A stretch of DNA of 59,154 nucleotides from Gammaproteobacteria bacterium. GTDB lineage: Bacteria > Pseudomonadota > Gammaproteobacteria > Pseudomonadales > Halieaceae. The DNA lies in contig JAHEKX010000006.1 in assembly GCA_024644535.1 (NCBI GenBank), positions 16,909 through 76,062 of the forward strand, read 5' to 3'. Every line of letters begins with the position of its first letter. The first letter of the stretch is position 1. The notes under the pieces are model-generated. The model had not been told where the DNA came from. It made no database searches and worked only from the letters and a program-made list of their open reading frames with translations. This document shows positions 1 through 8,722 of this stretch, piece after piece. Position numbers and translations under genes: made by a program.

Positions 1-131
1 GACCGAGCGCGGTTGGCGAGGCTGTCGGCGAGAATGTCTGAGCACGAGACGATAGACGAGTGCGAGTTTTTGAGCCGTCGCCATTAGCGCAAGGGCGCGA
101 GCAAAATAAATGACGAGGCGGGCGCGGATCA
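1..131 (-). repeat. R2 dispersed repeat, copy a (cut by window start)
   Basis: Read on the minus strand, this stretch matches 19183-19313 closely over its whole length, including the shared run CTCAAAAACTCGCACTCG and the end GCCAACCGCGCTCGG. The hairpin half of the element would lie beyond the window edge. It is the only R2 copy in reverse orientation and the only one seen without R1 nearby, although R1 could lie outside the window. No coding potential is evident. Confidence 0.8.
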
Positions 132-198
132 GTATCCCACCATCCTGTACACACTAAAAATTAGGCTCGCTACCAGCACAGGTTAATCAACCCTCAAA

Positions 199-225
199 CA
201 AAAAAGCACGCCCGAAAGCGTGCTT
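199..225 (-). terminator. intrinsic terminator of the FKBP gene
   Basis: The arms AAGCACGC and GCGTGCTT (204-211 and 218-225) enclose the loop CCGAAA. Read on the minus strand, the hairpin is followed by TTTTTGTTTG. It lies about 20 bp past the stop codon of the minus-strand FKBP gene. Confidence 0.85.
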
Positions 226-244
226 CGTATAACGCTAAACTCGC

Positions 245-964
245 TTACTCAGCGGGCGTTACAATATCCAACAGCTCCACTTCAAAAATCAAAGTAGCAG
301 AAGGGCCGATTTGCGCGCCAGCACCACGGCTGCCGTACGCCAGGTCAGATGGAATGTAAAAGGTAAACTTAGAACCCACAGGCATTAATTGCAGACCTTC
401 GGTCCAGCCGGCAATGACTTGGTTTAAGCCAAATTCTGCAGGCTCGCCGCGCGAGTAGCTTGAGTCAAACTCTTCGCCATTTAATAAGGTGCCGCGGTAG
501 TGAACGCGAACCACATCGGTCTCTGCTGGATTTGCGCCATCCCCCATCGATTCAACTTTGTATTGCAAGCCCGACTCGGTAGTCATTACGCCATCTTTGG
601 TCGCGTTTTCAGCTAAAAATGCTTCGCCTTCGGCGGCATTAGAAGAGCCGGCTGCTGCCGCCTCTGTTTCCATTTTGGCCTGCATACGCGCTTGAAAAGC
701 TGCCATTTCAGCCGCAATTTCTTCGTCGGTTAGTTTTGAGTCGGCGCCAGACAAGGCGTCTTTAACACCAGCAGCAAAGGCGTCTGCGTCAACCTCTAAT
801 GACTCGGCAACCATACGTTCGCCCATATTGTAGGCCATGCCGTAACTAAAACGCTGCTCGGGGGATTCTAGTGCAGCACTTGCTTCCTGAGCTTGCTCCT
901 GGGGCTGACATGCGGCCAATACGACTAAGCTGCTCAATGCCATAGACATTGCGAGTTTTTTCAT
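245..964 (-). CDS. FKBP-type peptidyl-prolyl cis-trans isomerase, lipoprotein
   Basis: This 239-aa protein is predicted to catalyse cis-trans isomerisation of proline peptide bonds in exported proteins. It begins with a lipoprotein signal peptide ending LVVLAAC (Cys19 would be lipidated), so it should sit on a periplasmic membrane face. An alanine- and glutamate-rich helical segment (about 35-120) resembles the FKBP_N dimerisation domain of Mip/FkpA proteins. An FKBP_C domain follows (about 148-236), with VRVHYRGTLLNGEEFDSS, the VIAGWTEGL segment and the IPSDLAYG loop. The start has AAGGAA upstream. The gene is monocistronic with its own terminator. The family is clear; the exact orthologue (fkpA, fklB or mip) is not. 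Confidence 0.93.
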   Translation of the reverse strand: MKKLAMSMALSSLVVLAACQPQEQAQEASAALESPEQRFSYGMAYNMGERMVAESLEVDADAFAAGVKDALSGADSKLTDEEIAAEMAAFQARMQAKMETEAAAAGSSNAAEGEAFLAENATKDGVMTTESGLQYKVESMGDGANPAETDVVRVHYRGTLLNGEEFDSSYSRGEPAEFGLNQVIAGWTEGLQLMPVGSKFTFYIPSDLAYGSRGAGAQIGPSATLIFEVELLDIVTPAE

Positions 965-1025
965 GAATTTCTTCCTTTAGTTTAACAAGTGTTGCCGAGT
1001 AACACCGGCGATTAATATAAGTTTT

Positions 1026-1550
1026 CTAGCCTAACATTGCGCTCTGAATCTGACCAGTAATAGCAAGGTACTCGGCCTCAATTTTGGGCACTAAGGCGCC
1101 CCAAGCACTTTCATCAGAAACGACAAGCAAGCTCAAATTCCACCGCAAGTGCTTGACCAAATCAATTCCTGTTACCTGGTCACAAGATATTGTATTCACC
1201 ACCAAGGGCGCCAATGCTTGGTACAACTTATCTTGCAATTGCTTTTCCAGGGCCAGCTCAAGTTCTTGTAGGGTGCGCCTAGATTCCTGTAAGGCCTTAA
1301 TGTGCCGCCAAGCTTTGCGCAGACTTCGCACCGGAGCTATGCCTTGCTCTGCCAGCTCTTGAGTGGCGTGCCGCAGCGCGGCAACTTGCGCTTGAGTCAG
1401 CATGACACCTTGATCGCTCAACCACAAAGCGGCAAGAATAAAGTTGACGTCTGCGCCTGCTTTATCTTGAGCCTCGAGCAACAGCGCTTGAAGCTTCGGG
1501 TGCCTGTACACCTGAAGCGAAAATTGCCACAAAAAATGTTCCTGCAACAT
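1026..1550 (-). CDS. TIGR02444 family protein
   Basis: The protein is 174 aa from the ATG at 1550, giving an N-terminus MLQEHFLWQFSLQVYRHP. That pattern, with WLSDQG around residue 45, is typical of the TIGR02444 family of small helical proteins found in Pseudomonas and relatives; their function is unknown. The frame stays open further upstream to 1682, but that start would overlap the divergent ABC-F gene at 1612 and add a low-complexity basic tail, so I prefer 1550. The rest is charged and helical (ALRHATQELAEQG, LQELELALEKQL), with no signal peptide or membrane segment. Confidence 0.75.
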   Translation of the reverse strand: MLQEHFLWQFSLQVYRHPKLQALLLEAQDKAGADVNFILAALWLSDQGVMLTQAQVAALRHATQELAEQGIAPVRSLRKAWRHIKALQESRRTLQELELALEKQLQDKLYQALAPLVVNTISCDQVTGIDLVKHLRWNLSLLVVSDESAWGALVPKIEAEYLAITGQIQSAMLG

Positions 1551-1611
1551 GCCGTGTTTCCTATTGGCTAGGCGTGTATCATAGCGCTTTTTTTGGCAGC
1601 GCTGTTGGCCC

Positions 1612-3513
1612 ATGATCATCCTTAAAGACATTAGTATTCGCCGCGGGCCAAAACTCCTGATCGAAAACGCCAACCTGACCATTAACCCAGGTCAGAAGCT
1701 TGCGCTAATTGGAGCAAACGGCTGTGGCAAATCCAGCTTTTTTGCCATGCTTATTGGGCATCTTGCGGCCGATAAAGGCAACATTACCGGAATGGCTAAT
1801 TTGCGGCTAGCGCACATGGCTCAGGAAGTCAGCGCCGTCGACTTATCGGCGCATGACTACGTCTTTGCGGGTCATGAACTGGCGTATACGACCTACCAAG
1901 CGCTTAAAGGCGCCGAGCAAAACGAAGACTACGAGCAGGTTGCCAAGCTACATCAGCGGTTAGATGAACACAATTGGTACGCTGTTGAGCGCGAAGCAAG
2001 TCGATTACTGGAAGGCTTAGGCTTCCCGCTCGAGCAACACAACAACAAAGTAGCGGACTTTTCAGGTGGTTGGCGCATTCGTTTAAACCTTGCCCGCGCC
2101 CTGCTGACTCCATCGGACATCTTGCTATTAGATGAGCCCACCAACCACTTAGATTTGGACGCCACGGTGTGGCTACAAAACTGGCTCAATCAATACCAGG
2201 GCACCATTGTCTTGATATCGCATGACCGCGATTTTATCGACGCGGTGTGCGAGCGTATCGTGCACATCGAGCACTGCGGCTTATTCGCCTACAAAGGTAA
2301 CTACTCGCAATTTGAAGAGCAGCGCGCCGAGCGTCTGGCGCAACAACAAGCTATTTTTGAGAAACAAACTAAACGCGTGGCCGAAATCGAATCTTTTGTA
2401 GCGCGCTTTCGCTACAAAGCCACCAAAGCCAAACAAGCGCAAAGCCGCTTAAAAGAGCTGGAGCGCCTACCAAAAGTTGCCGCCGTGCAGGCCGAATCGC
2501 CCTTTCAGTTCCGATTTTTAGAGCCCAAAGCCGCATCTGACCCGCTGTTAAAACTTGAGAAGGCCGACATTGGCTACGGCACAAGCTCTATTCTTGGCAA
2601 CGTCGAGCTGACGCTAAGACCGGAAAGCCGTATTGGTTTAATCGGCCGCAATGGCGCGGGTAAAAGTACTTTGCTTAAAGCCCTGGTAGGTGATTTAGGC
2701 TTACAAGCCGGCAAGCGTGAGACCGGCGCGCACTGCGCGATTGGTTATTTTAATCAGCACCAACTCGAGGCCTTAGATTTAAACGCCAGCCCATTGCAGC
2801 ATCTGTTGCGCCTGCGCCCTGAAGTGCGCGATCAAGACGCCTTAAACTTTTTGGGTGGCTTTGACTTTAAAGGCGAGATGGCCACCGACCCCATCGCCCC
2901 GCGCAGCGGCGGCGAGAAGGCACGCTTGGCGCTGGCCCAAATTGTGTGGCTGGCACCCAACGTACTAATTTTAGACGAACCCACTAACCACCTAGACTTA
3001 ATGATGCGCGCCGCTTTGGAATACGCATTGCAAAGCTTTGCCGGTGCTGTCGTTCTGGTAACTCACGATCGCCACCTATTGCGCAATTGCATTGACGAGC
3101 TTTACTTGGTAGATGCCGGGCAAGTAAAGCTTTATGAGCAAGACTTAGCGCACTACGAGCAGTGGATATTAAGCGACAAAACCCAGTCAAAAACGAACAC
3201 TGTCGATACCAAACTTGCGACCGCCGCCAACAAAAAATCGCAGAGGCAAGATGCGGCTGCCAGAAGAGCGCGGCTTCAACCACTACAAAAAGCGGTAAAT
3301 CAAGCCGAGGCCTTAATGGGCAAACTGGAAACCGAACTGACCAAAATCCGCGAAGCACTAACCAATGAAACGTTGTACACCGCCGAGCGCAAGCAAGACC
3401 TTACCGATTTGGTGGCCAAAGAAGGACGTATCGTGCAGGCGCTTAATGACGCTGAAGATGAATGGCTTAAGGCACAAGAAGCACTAGAGGCCTTCGCTGC
3501 AGAAAGCGACTAG
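1612..3513 (+). CDS. yheS: ABC-F family ATPase (YheS-like)
   Basis: This 633-aa cytosolic protein has two ATP-binding cassettes and no membrane domain, which defines the ABC-F class of ribosome-associated ATPases. Cassette 1 has Walker A GANGCGKS (34-41), signature SGGWR (151-155) and Walker B LLLDEPTNHLD. Cassette 2 has GRNGAGKST near 345, SGGEKARLAL near 432 and LILDEPTNHLD. A charged linker lies between them and a coiled-coil-like tail follows (LQKAVNQAEALMGKLETEL). The start MIILKDISIRRG and the length match E. coli YheS (637 aa). The specific role of YheS in translation is not settled. The gene ends in a tail-to-tail overlap with the GIY-YIG gene. Confidence 0.92.
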   Translation: MIILKDISIRRGPKLLIENANLTINPGQKLALIGANGCGKSSFFAMLIGHLAADKGNITGMANLRLAHMAQEVSAVDLSAHDYVFAGHELAYTTYQALKGAEQNEDYEQVAKLHQRLDEHNWYAVEREASRLLEGLGFPLEQHNNKVADFSGGWRIRLNLARALLTPSDILLLDEPTNHLDLDATVWLQNWLNQYQGTIVLISHDRDFIDAVCERIVHIEHCGLFAYKGNYSQFEEQRAERLAQQQAIFEKQTKRVAEIESFVARFRYKATKAKQAQSRLKELERLPKVAAVQAESPFQFRFLEPKAASDPLLKLEKADIGYGTSSILGNVELTLRPESRIGLIGRNGAGKSTLLKALVGDLGLQAGKRETGAHCAIGYFNQHQLEALDLNASPLQHLLRLRPEVRDQDALNFLGGFDFKGEMATDPIAPRSGGEKARLALAQIVWLAPNVLILDEPTNHLDLMMRAALEYALQSFAGAVVLVTHDRHLLRNCIDELYLVDAGQVKLYEQDLAHYEQWILSDKTQSKTNTVDTKLATAANKKSQRQDAAARRARLQPLQKAVNQAEALMGKLETELTKIREALTNETLYTAERKQDLTDLVAKEGRIVQALNDAEDEWLKAQEALEAFAAESD

Positions 3514-3851
3514 TCTTGCGGAATCCACGGCGCGTTAGCGTTAATTAGGCGCTCTTTAGCCGACTTCGAAAGTGTTTTTATTTGAGCTTCGTACTTGCAG
3601 GCTTGGCTTCGGGACTCACAGCTTTGCTGCCAAGCTACAGCCACCGGTCGTCTTACCCGAGTGTAACGCGCACCACCGACAATCTCGCCATTGTGCTGCC
3701 TAAGGCGTCGCTCCATATCCGTTGTTACACCCGTATATAAGCTGCCGTCGGCGCAATTTAAGATGTATACCGCCCACTTGCTTTGTCTCAATTTTCGCCG
3801 CCTCGACTTATGATATTGTGAAATAGCTTTTAACAGCTCGCCGGATAGCAT
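3510..3851 (-). CDS. GIY-YIG domain nuclease-like protein
   Basis: This 113-aa protein carries a single GIY-YIG domain: the WAVYIL strand, then LYTGVTTDMERRLRQHN with the conserved Arg, then GARYTRVRRP and a Glu in CKYEAQIK. It resembles the small YhbQ/UPF0213 group, where the domain stands alone. A DNA nuclease activity is inferred from the fold only; the physiological role of the group is unclear. About 25 basic residues precede the domain, so a later start is possible, though AAGG lies upstream of the ATG at 3851. Its stop codon overlaps that of the ABC-F gene. Confidence 0.85.
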   Translation of the reverse strand: MLSGELLKAISQYHKSRRRKLRQSKWAVYILNCADGSLYTGVTTDMERRLRQHNGEIVGGARYTRVRRPVAVAWQQSCESRSQACKYEAQIKTLSKSAKERLINANAPWIPQD

Positions 3852-4015
3852 AAACCTTGAACTTGCAAACTTTGCCCCCAGTAATACCGTAAAGGCAAAG
3901 TCGAAAAGCTAGAACTAGGACTCTTCCCCTTTCCAAGACCTAAAATTGCTCTGGGCGCTTGTAAGCTTAAACCACAATGCTATCATCACTTTTTTAACAC
4001 AACCGAGGATACATC

Positions 4016-4342
4016 ATGAGCGACATTCTACACGTAAGCGACGCTGCATTTGACACTGCAGTTTTAAAATCAACCGTACCGGTATTGGTCGACTTCTGGG
4101 CAGCATGGTGTGGCCCTTGCAAAATGATTGCACCTATTCTGGATGAAATTGCGCCCGAGTTCGATGGCCGCTTACAAATTGCTAAAGTCGACGTCGATGC
4201 CAACCCAGAAACCGCGCCTAAATACGGCATCCGTGGTATTCCCACACTGATTATCTTTAAAGACGGTGAAGTGGCAGGCACTAAAGTCGGCGCACTTTCA
4301 AAAACTCAGTTAGTTGAATTTATCAACGAAACGCTCGGCTAA
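4016..4342 (+). CDS. trxA: thioredoxin
   Basis: Thioredoxin 1 is the general cytosolic disulfide reductase, reduced by TrxB. The protein is 108 aa, the standard length. It has the active site WCGPC (Cys32, Cys35), the buried Asp in LVDFW, and the cis-proline in GIPTL (Pro76). The start ATG has GAGGAT upstream. The position directly upstream of rho, separated by an intrinsic terminator, is conserved in Pseudomonas and E. coli. Confidence 0.98.
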   Translation: MSDILHVSDAAFDTAVLKSTVPVLVDFWAAWCGPCKMIAPILDEIAPEFDGRLQIAKVDVDANPETAPKYGIRGIPTLIIFKDGEVAGTKVGALSKTQLVEFINETLG

Positions 4343-4359
4343 ACCAAGCAAAACCGCAA

Positions 4360-4394
4360 AAAAGTAGACGCGCCCGCACGGGCGTGCTACTTTT
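4360..4394 (+). terminator. intrinsic terminator after trxA
   Basis: The arms AAAAGTAG and CTACTTTT enclose a GC-rich inner stem (CGCCCG/CGGGCG) with loop CA and one bulged A. The 3' arm supplies the T run. It lies 18 bp past the trxA stop codon. Confidence 0.85.
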
Positions 4395-4519
4395 ACGGCA
4401 TTGAACGCATCCACTGCGCTCGTAATGCTCCATCTTAACCAATCTTACGCAAGCCGCAAGGCACACGTTGCTCGTGCAATGTGCAGTGCATAGCTCTTAC
4501 AAATCAAAACGAACCCTCT

Positions 4520-5788
4520 ATGAATCTGACAGACCTTAAGACGAAATCCACCCAAGAACTCATCGACATCGCTAAAGAAATCGGCCTAGACAACATGGCC
4601 CGATCGCGCAAACAAGACATCATTTTTGCGATTTTAAAACGACACGCCAAAAGCGGCGAAGACATCTACGGCGATGGCGTCCTCGAGATCTTATCAGATG
4701 GATTTGGCTTTTTACGCTCGGCCGATAGCTCATACCTGGCGGGCCCAGACGACATCTACGTATCACCCAGCCAAATTCGTCGCTTTAACTTGCGAACAGG
4801 CGACACAATTTCTGGCAAAATTCGCCCGCCCAAAGACAGCGAACGCTACTTTGCCCTGTTAAAAGTCGATAACGTAAACTTCGACCGGCCCGAAAATTCC
4901 AAACATAAAATCCTGTTCGAAAACTTAACCCCATTGTTCCCCGATCAGCGCCTGATACTTGAAAAGGGCAACGGTAGCTCGGAAGACTTAACCGGCCGAA
5001 TTATCGATTTAGTTGCGCCGATTGGTAAGGGGCAACGTGGCCTCTTGGTGGCACCGCCCAAAGCCGGTAAAACCATCATGATGCAGAATATTGCTCAAGC
5101 GATTATTACCAACAACCCCGAATGCTATGTGATAGTTCTTCTTATCGACGAGCGCCCAGAAGAAGTCACCGAAATGCAGCGCTCGGTTGGTATTCGCGGC
5201 GCAGAAGTTGTGGCCTCGACCTTCGATGAGCCACCCTCGCGCCACGTGCAAGTTGCCGACATGGTTATTGAAAAGGCCAAGCGTCTGGTCGAGCACAAGC
5301 GTGATGTTATCATCCTGCTCGACTCTATTACTCGTTTAGCGCGCGCCTACAACACGGTCATTCCAAGCTCTGGCAAGGTGCTGACCGGTGGTGTTGACGC
5401 CCACGCCCTCGAGCGCCCGAAGCGCTTCTTTGGTGCGGCGCGTAACATCGAAGAGGGCGGCAGCCTGTCAATTATCGCGACAGCATTAACCGAAACCGGC
5501 TCAAAAATGGACGAGGTTATTTACGAAGAATTTAAAGGTACGGGTAACATGGAACTGCACCTTGACCGTAAAGTTTCAGAAAAACGTGTCTACCCTGCCA
5601 TTAATATTCGGCGCTCTGGCACACGCCGCGAAGAACTGCTTACCGGCGAAGAAGAATTGCAACGTATGTGGATTTTGCGCAAGCTACTGCACGGCATGGA
5701 AGATCTTCCCGCTATCGAATTCTTGTTGGATAAACTAAAAGACACCAAAACCAACGACGAATTCTTTATGTCGATGAAGCGCAAGTAA
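4520..5788 (+). CDS. rho: transcription termination factor Rho
   Basis: Rho is the hexameric RNA-dependent ATPase that ends transcription of untranslated RNA. The start MNLTDLK at 4520 aligns with E. coli Rho and gives 422 aa; the frame also allows an upstream ATG at 4481. The RNA-binding domain includes GFGFLRS and the [16 protein letters not shown] segment. Walker A is APPKAGKT (178-185), and DERPEEV holds the residues that contact bicyclomycin in E. coli. One oddity: after MQRSV the protein reads [10 protein letters not shown], while E. coli has LVKGEVVAS at the matching place, so three residues (within 224-228) are extra. The reading frame there is unambiguous. Confidence 0.97.
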   Translation: MNLTDLKTKSTQELIDIAKEIGLDNMARSRKQDIIFAILKRHAKSGEDIYGDGVLEILSDGFGFLRSADSSYLAGPDDIYVSPSQIRRFNLRTGDTISGKIRPPKDSERYFALLKVDNVNFDRPENSKHKILFENLTPLFPDQRLILEKGNGSSEDLTGRIIDLVAPIGKGQRGLLVAPPKAGKTIMMQNIAQAIITNNPECYVIVLLIDERPEEVTEMQRSVGIRGAEVVASTFDEPPSRHVQVADMVIEKAKRLVEHKRDVIILLDSITRLARAYNTVIPSSGKVLTGGVDAHALERPKRFFGAARNIEEGGSLSIIATALTETGSKMDEVIYEEFKGTGNMELHLDRKVSEKRVYPAINIRRSGTRREELLTGEEELQRMWILRKLLHGMEDLPAIEFLLDKLKDTKTNDEFFMSMKRK

Positions 5789-5800
5789 AACACCTCTATT

Positions 5801-5822
5801 GGGCGCCATTAATGTGGCGCCC
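5801..5822 (+). terminator. hairpin after rho
   Basis: GGGCGCCA and TGGCGCCC form a perfect 8-bp stem with the loop TTAATG, 12 bp past the rho stop. No T run follows, so it may protect the 3' end or mark Rho-dependent termination rather than act as an intrinsic terminator. Confidence 0.6.
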
Positions 5823-5840
5823 TCAGCACTGTCCTAAGCT

Positions 5841-5996
5841 CGGTACCACTTAATCTTTTAAAAACGTAAAACTTAGCCAAGCGGCTGCAGCCTGTTTCGC
5901 GCGGAGCGTCACGCGACAGGACGTCGAGTGCGCAGCGTGCCATGGACGGCCTTGAAGCGTTCCGCAAGAAATTGGCTGAGGCGTGAAGGCGGATCG
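5841..5996 (+). repeat. R1 dispersed repeat, copy A
   Basis: About 156 bp that recur at 6983-7138, 12996-13150 and 19406-19561. The core starts at CTTAGCCAA (5872) and ends at TTGGCTGAG (5972-5980), which pair perfectly as a 9-bp closing stem. Inside are the palindrome GGCTGCAGCC and a hairpin opening with CCTGT and closing with ACAGG. The element lies between rho and the toxin-antitoxin pair and is immediately followed by an R2 copy. Confidence 0.9.
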
Positions 5997-6029
5997 GTAA
6001 TTGCAGGCCTCAACAGAATATAAACCCAC

Positions 6030-6135
6030 TTCCGCCTCGTGCTCATACATTTTCGCCGACTGCCTCGCCAACCGCGCTCGGTCAAAGCAGCGCACTGAGT
6101 GTTCGCAAAACAAATCACAAGCCTGTGCGCTGGCT
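6030..6135 (+). repeat. R2 dispersed repeat, copy b (internally deleted)
   Basis: This copy matches the last two thirds of the R2 copy at 19183-19369. It joins CCGCCTCGTG directly to CTCATACATTTTCGCC, so the middle segment present at 19204-19283 is missing. It retains the 3' hairpin, with CAGCGCAC (6088-6095) pairing with GTGCGCTG (6125-6132). The stretch from 6136 to about 6270 has no recognisable gene. Confidence 0.85.
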
Positions 6136-6278
6136 ACATACCAAGATTCACCTGCAATAGTGCTTTTTGAGCGCCAATGATAACTAACGCGCGATCACTA
6201 CCTCTAGTTTTGCATTAGGCTTATTGGGTCTCTTTTCAACATTTTTATAACGACCGCGTGGCAGGCTTGGAACCATGA

Positions 6279-6308
6279 TGTACACTCATCAGTACAAAAT
6301 TTTGTACA
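6279..6308 (+). promoter_or_regulatory. toxin-antitoxin operator: two TGTACA boxes and a 16-bp palindrome
   Basis: A perfect palindrome, GTACAAAATTTTGTAC (6292-6307), ends 12 bp before the antitoxin start. TGTACA occurs at 6279-6284 and again at 6303-6308. A TGTACA core is the known recognition element of YefM-YoeB autoregulation in E. coli, so binding by this antitoxin is a reasonable inference. Confidence 0.75.
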
Positions 6309-6319
6309 AGGATTTTAAA

Positions 6320-6601
6320 ATGCGACGCATAAATCTAGAGCAAGACATCAAACCACTGTCGGAGTTTCGAGCGGGAACATCAAACTTTATTCGCCAGGTG
6401 AATGAGACACATCGACCCTTGCTTATCACCCAACGTGGCAAAGGTGTCGCTGTATTACTCGATGTATCGGAATACGAGTCAATGCGCGAACGACTCGAAA
6501 TTTTGGAAGATATCTATCTCGCAGAAAGCCAACTGACCGCAGGTGCAGGCATCGATTCAGAGAGCGCAAAATCAAAACTCCTAGAGCGTCTCAAAACGTG
6601 A
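6320..6601 (+). CDS. type II antitoxin, Phd/YefM family
   Basis: The likely start is the ATG at 6320, with AAGGA eight bases upstream, giving 93 aa; an upstream in-frame ATG at 6275 lies inside the operator and is unlikely. The N-terminal half is the Phd/YefM DNA-binding fold: IKPLSEFRAGTSNFIRQV, then RPLLITQRGKGVAVLLDVSEYESM. The C-terminal part (about 60-93) should wrap the toxin. It would neutralise the ParE-like toxin and repress the operon at the adjacent palindrome. The gene overlaps the toxin gene by 4 bp. The pair lies between two repeat clusters, as expected of an acquired module. Confidence 0.92.
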   Translation: MRRINLEQDIKPLSEFRAGTSNFIRQVNETHRPLLITQRGKGVAVLLDVSEYESMRERLEILEDIYLAESQLTAGAGIDSESAKSKLLERLKT

Positions 6602-6891
6602 AAATCCAATGGTCGCCACTTGCCCTCGAAAGAGCCAGCGAATGTGTTGCCTATATTGCAGAAGACAAGCCCGCAGCCGCAGAGACATGGATACACGAAC
6701 TTTTTGAACGTGTAGATTTACTAACATCAACACCCTACATGGGACGCGTGGTGCCCGAACTTAACAATGCGAGGTATCGCGAAATTCTGTTCGGCAACTA
6801 TAGAGTGATTTACAGTATCAAAAATGAATACATCGAAATCTTGACCATTCGCGGCGTCAGGCAAATTTTGGCTTCAGAGAAATTTGATTAG
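6598..6891 (+). CDS. type II toxin, RelE/ParE family
   Basis: This 97-aa protein starts at a GTG overlapping the antitoxin stop (GTGA), so the two are translationally coupled. It has the RelE/ParE layout: WSPLALERASECVAYIAED, then a second helix with WIHELFERVDLL, the PYMGRVVPEL turn, and strands REILFGNYRVIYSI and EILTIRGVRQ. The sequence looks more ParE- than RelE-like, which would point to DNA gyrase rather than the ribosome, but that cannot be decided here. No frameshift or early stop is present. Confidence 0.92.
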   Translation: MKIQWSPLALERASECVAYIAEDKPAAAETWIHELFERVDLLTSTPYMGRVVPELNNARYREILFGNYRVIYSIKNEYIEILTIRGVRQILASEKFD

Positions 6892-6902
6892 CGCTAATCC
6901 TT

Positions 6903-6948
6903 GTCCGCCTCGTCATTTGATTTACTCACGAGTCTGTGCGCTAGTTTT
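6903..6948 (+). repeat. R2 dispersed repeat, copy c (remnant)
   Basis: Only the two ends of R2 remain: CCGCCTCGTCATTTGATTT, matching the 5' end, joined directly to CACGAGTCTGTGCGCT, matching the 3' end. The central part, including the first hairpin arm, is gone. It starts about a dozen bases after the toxin stop codon. Confidence 0.7.
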
Positions 6949-6982
6949 TTAGTGTGATTCAACTCCTCTGCCTTATCGAGCT

Positions 6983-7138
6983 GAGTACCACTTAATCTGT
7001 TAAGAATGTAAAACTTAGCCGAGCGGCTGCAGCCTGTTTCGCGCGGAGCGTCACGCGACAGGACGTCGCGTGCGCAGCGTGCCACGGATGGCCTTGAAGC
7101 GTTCCGCAAGAAATTGGCTGAGACATGAAGGCGGATCG
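6983..7138 (+). repeat. R1 dispersed repeat, copy B
   Basis: Nearly identical to copy A at 5841-5996 and in the same orientation, 1142 bp downstream. The closing stem is CTTAGCCGA (7014-7022) with TTGGCTGAG (7114-7122), using two G-U pairs. With the remnant R2 copy at 6903, it fills the gap between the toxin gene and ubiD. Confidence 0.9.
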
Positions 7139-7223
7139 TTTAACCTACAAATCAGAAAAGCTACTTATTCGCCACTCAGGGCGGTTCCCGCTACAATGAT
7201 GTTTTGCCTTCAGAGCCACCAGC

Positions 7224-8708
7224 ATGAGCTATAAAGATCTGCGTGAATTTATTGCCGCCCTTGAAAAGAAGGGCGATCTGGTTCGCATCAAGCAGCCCAT
7301 TGACCCCAATTTAGAAATGACGGAAATCGCCGACCGCACCTTGCGGCAAGGCGGTCCTGCGTTGCTGTTTGAGAACCCCACGCAGGGCAAGATGCCGGTA
7401 CTTGCTAATTTGTTTGGCACACAAGAGCGCGTAGCGATGGGCATGGGCGCGGACTCGATAACCGCACTTCGAGAAATCGGCGAAATCTTGGCTTACTTGC
7501 GCCAGCCCGATCCGCCAAAGGGATTTAAAGATGCCCTAGAAAAAGCACCGCTGCTAAAGCAGGTTCTGAATATGGCACCCAAGGTGGTGCGCAATGCCGA
7601 GTGTCAACGCCACGCCAAGCACGGCGATGACGTTAATTTAGACGATCTGCCTATTCAAACTTGCTGGCCGGGTGATGTCGGGCCGCTAGTGACTTGGCCC
7701 TTGGTAATTACACGAGGCCCCAACAAAGAGCGCCAGAATTTAGGCATTTATCGAATGCAAAAAATTGGCCGTAACAAACTCATTTTGCGCTGGCTAAGTC
7801 ATCGCGGTGGCGCACTAGACTACCGCGATTGGCAACAAAAAAACCCTGGCAAACCCTACCCGGTGGCCCTGGCGCTAGGCGCTGATCCAGCCACGACCCT
7901 AGGCGCAGTCACACCGGTACCGGACACATTGTCCGAGTACGCCTTTGCGGGCTTGTTGCGCGGCAGCAAAACCGAAGTCGTTGAATGCCTGTCGCCGCTG
8001 TGCAAAGAACATGGACTGCAGGTACCTGCTTCGTCAGAGATTATTTTAGAAGGCTATTTAACGCCTGGCGAAGAGGCAGACGAAGGTCCCTTCGGCGACC
8101 ACACAGGTTACTACAACGAGGTCGAGCGCTTCCCTGTCTTTACCGTCGAGACCATGAGCTACCGAGAAGACCCGATTTACCACAGCACCTACACCGGTCG
8201 CCCACCCGATGAGCCGGCTATTTTGGGCGTTGCCTTAAATGAGGTGTTTGTACCGATTTTAAAAAAACAATTTCCTGAGATCGTGGACTTCTATCTGCCG
8301 CCCGAGGGCTGCAGTTATCGCTTAGCTGTCGTCACCATGCGTAAGGAATACCCAGGGCACGCCAAACGCGTCATGCTAGGTATTTGGTCGTTCTTGCGCC
8401 AGTTTATGTACACCAAGTTCATTATTGTGACCGATGAAGACGTAAACGCACGTAACTGGGAAGACATTATTTGGGCCATGACCACCCGTATGGACCCCAA
8501 GCGCGACAGCGTGTTCATAGAGAACACCCCCATCGACTATTTGGATTTCGCATCACCCGTCGCAGGCCTTGGCTCTAAAGTTGGCTTTGACGCCACCAAC
8601 AAATGGCCAGGAGAAACCGATCGAGAATGGGGCGCGCCCATTACCATGTCCGATGACGTCAAGGCGCGAGTCGATGAAATTTGGGACGAGCTAGGCATCG
8701 ACAAATAG
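7224..8708 (+). CDS. ubiD: 4-hydroxy-3-polyprenylbenzoate decarboxylase
   Basis: UbiD removes the carboxyl group from the polyprenylated ring in ubiquinone synthesis, using prenylated FMN made by UbiX. The 494-aa length matches E. coli UbiD (497). Recognisable parts are the start [14 protein letters not shown], the GIYRMQ segment, the [12 protein letters not shown] acidic cofactor region, [10 protein letters not shown] and the [12 protein letters not shown] segment near the C-terminus. It follows rho as in other gammaproteobacteria, here separated by the toxin-antitoxin module and repeats. No ubiX is in the window. Confidence 0.97.
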   Translation: MSYKDLREFIAALEKKGDLVRIKQPIDPNLEMTEIADRTLRQGGPALLFENPTQGKMPVLANLFGTQERVAMGMGADSITALREIGEILAYLRQPDPPKGFKDALEKAPLLKQVLNMAPKVVRNAECQRHAKHGDDVNLDDLPIQTCWPGDVGPLVTWPLVITRGPNKERQNLGIYRMQKIGRNKLILRWLSHRGGALDYRDWQQKNPGKPYPVALALGADPATTLGAVTPVPDTLSEYAFAGLLRGSKTEVVECLSPLCKEHGLQVPASSEIILEGYLTPGEEADEGPFGDHTGYYNEVERFPVFTVETMSYREDPIYHSTYTGRPPDEPAILGVALNEVFVPILKKQFPEIVDFYLPPEGCSYRLAVVTMRKEYPGHAKRVMLGIWSFLRQFMYTKFIIVTDEDVNARNWEDIIWAMTTRMDPKRDSVFIENTPIDYLDFASPVAGLGSKVGFDATNKWPGETDREWGAPITMSDDVKARVDEIWDELGIDK

Positions 8709-8722
8709 ATCGGCCCGATTGA

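Noticed and set aside
5841-5996. R1 as an integron attC site
   Set aside because: The ends do not show the RYYYAAC/GTTRRRY core pair, copies are not spaced by gene cassettes, and no integrase is nearby.
5850-6118. Open frames across R1/R2 on the minus strand (also at 6894-7109, 19263-19532 and plus-strand frames at 12952 and 19197)
   Set aside because: The frames share peptide fragments only because the DNA repeats; they differ in ends, have no ribosome site, and the repeat shows RNA-like pairing rather than codon-like variation.
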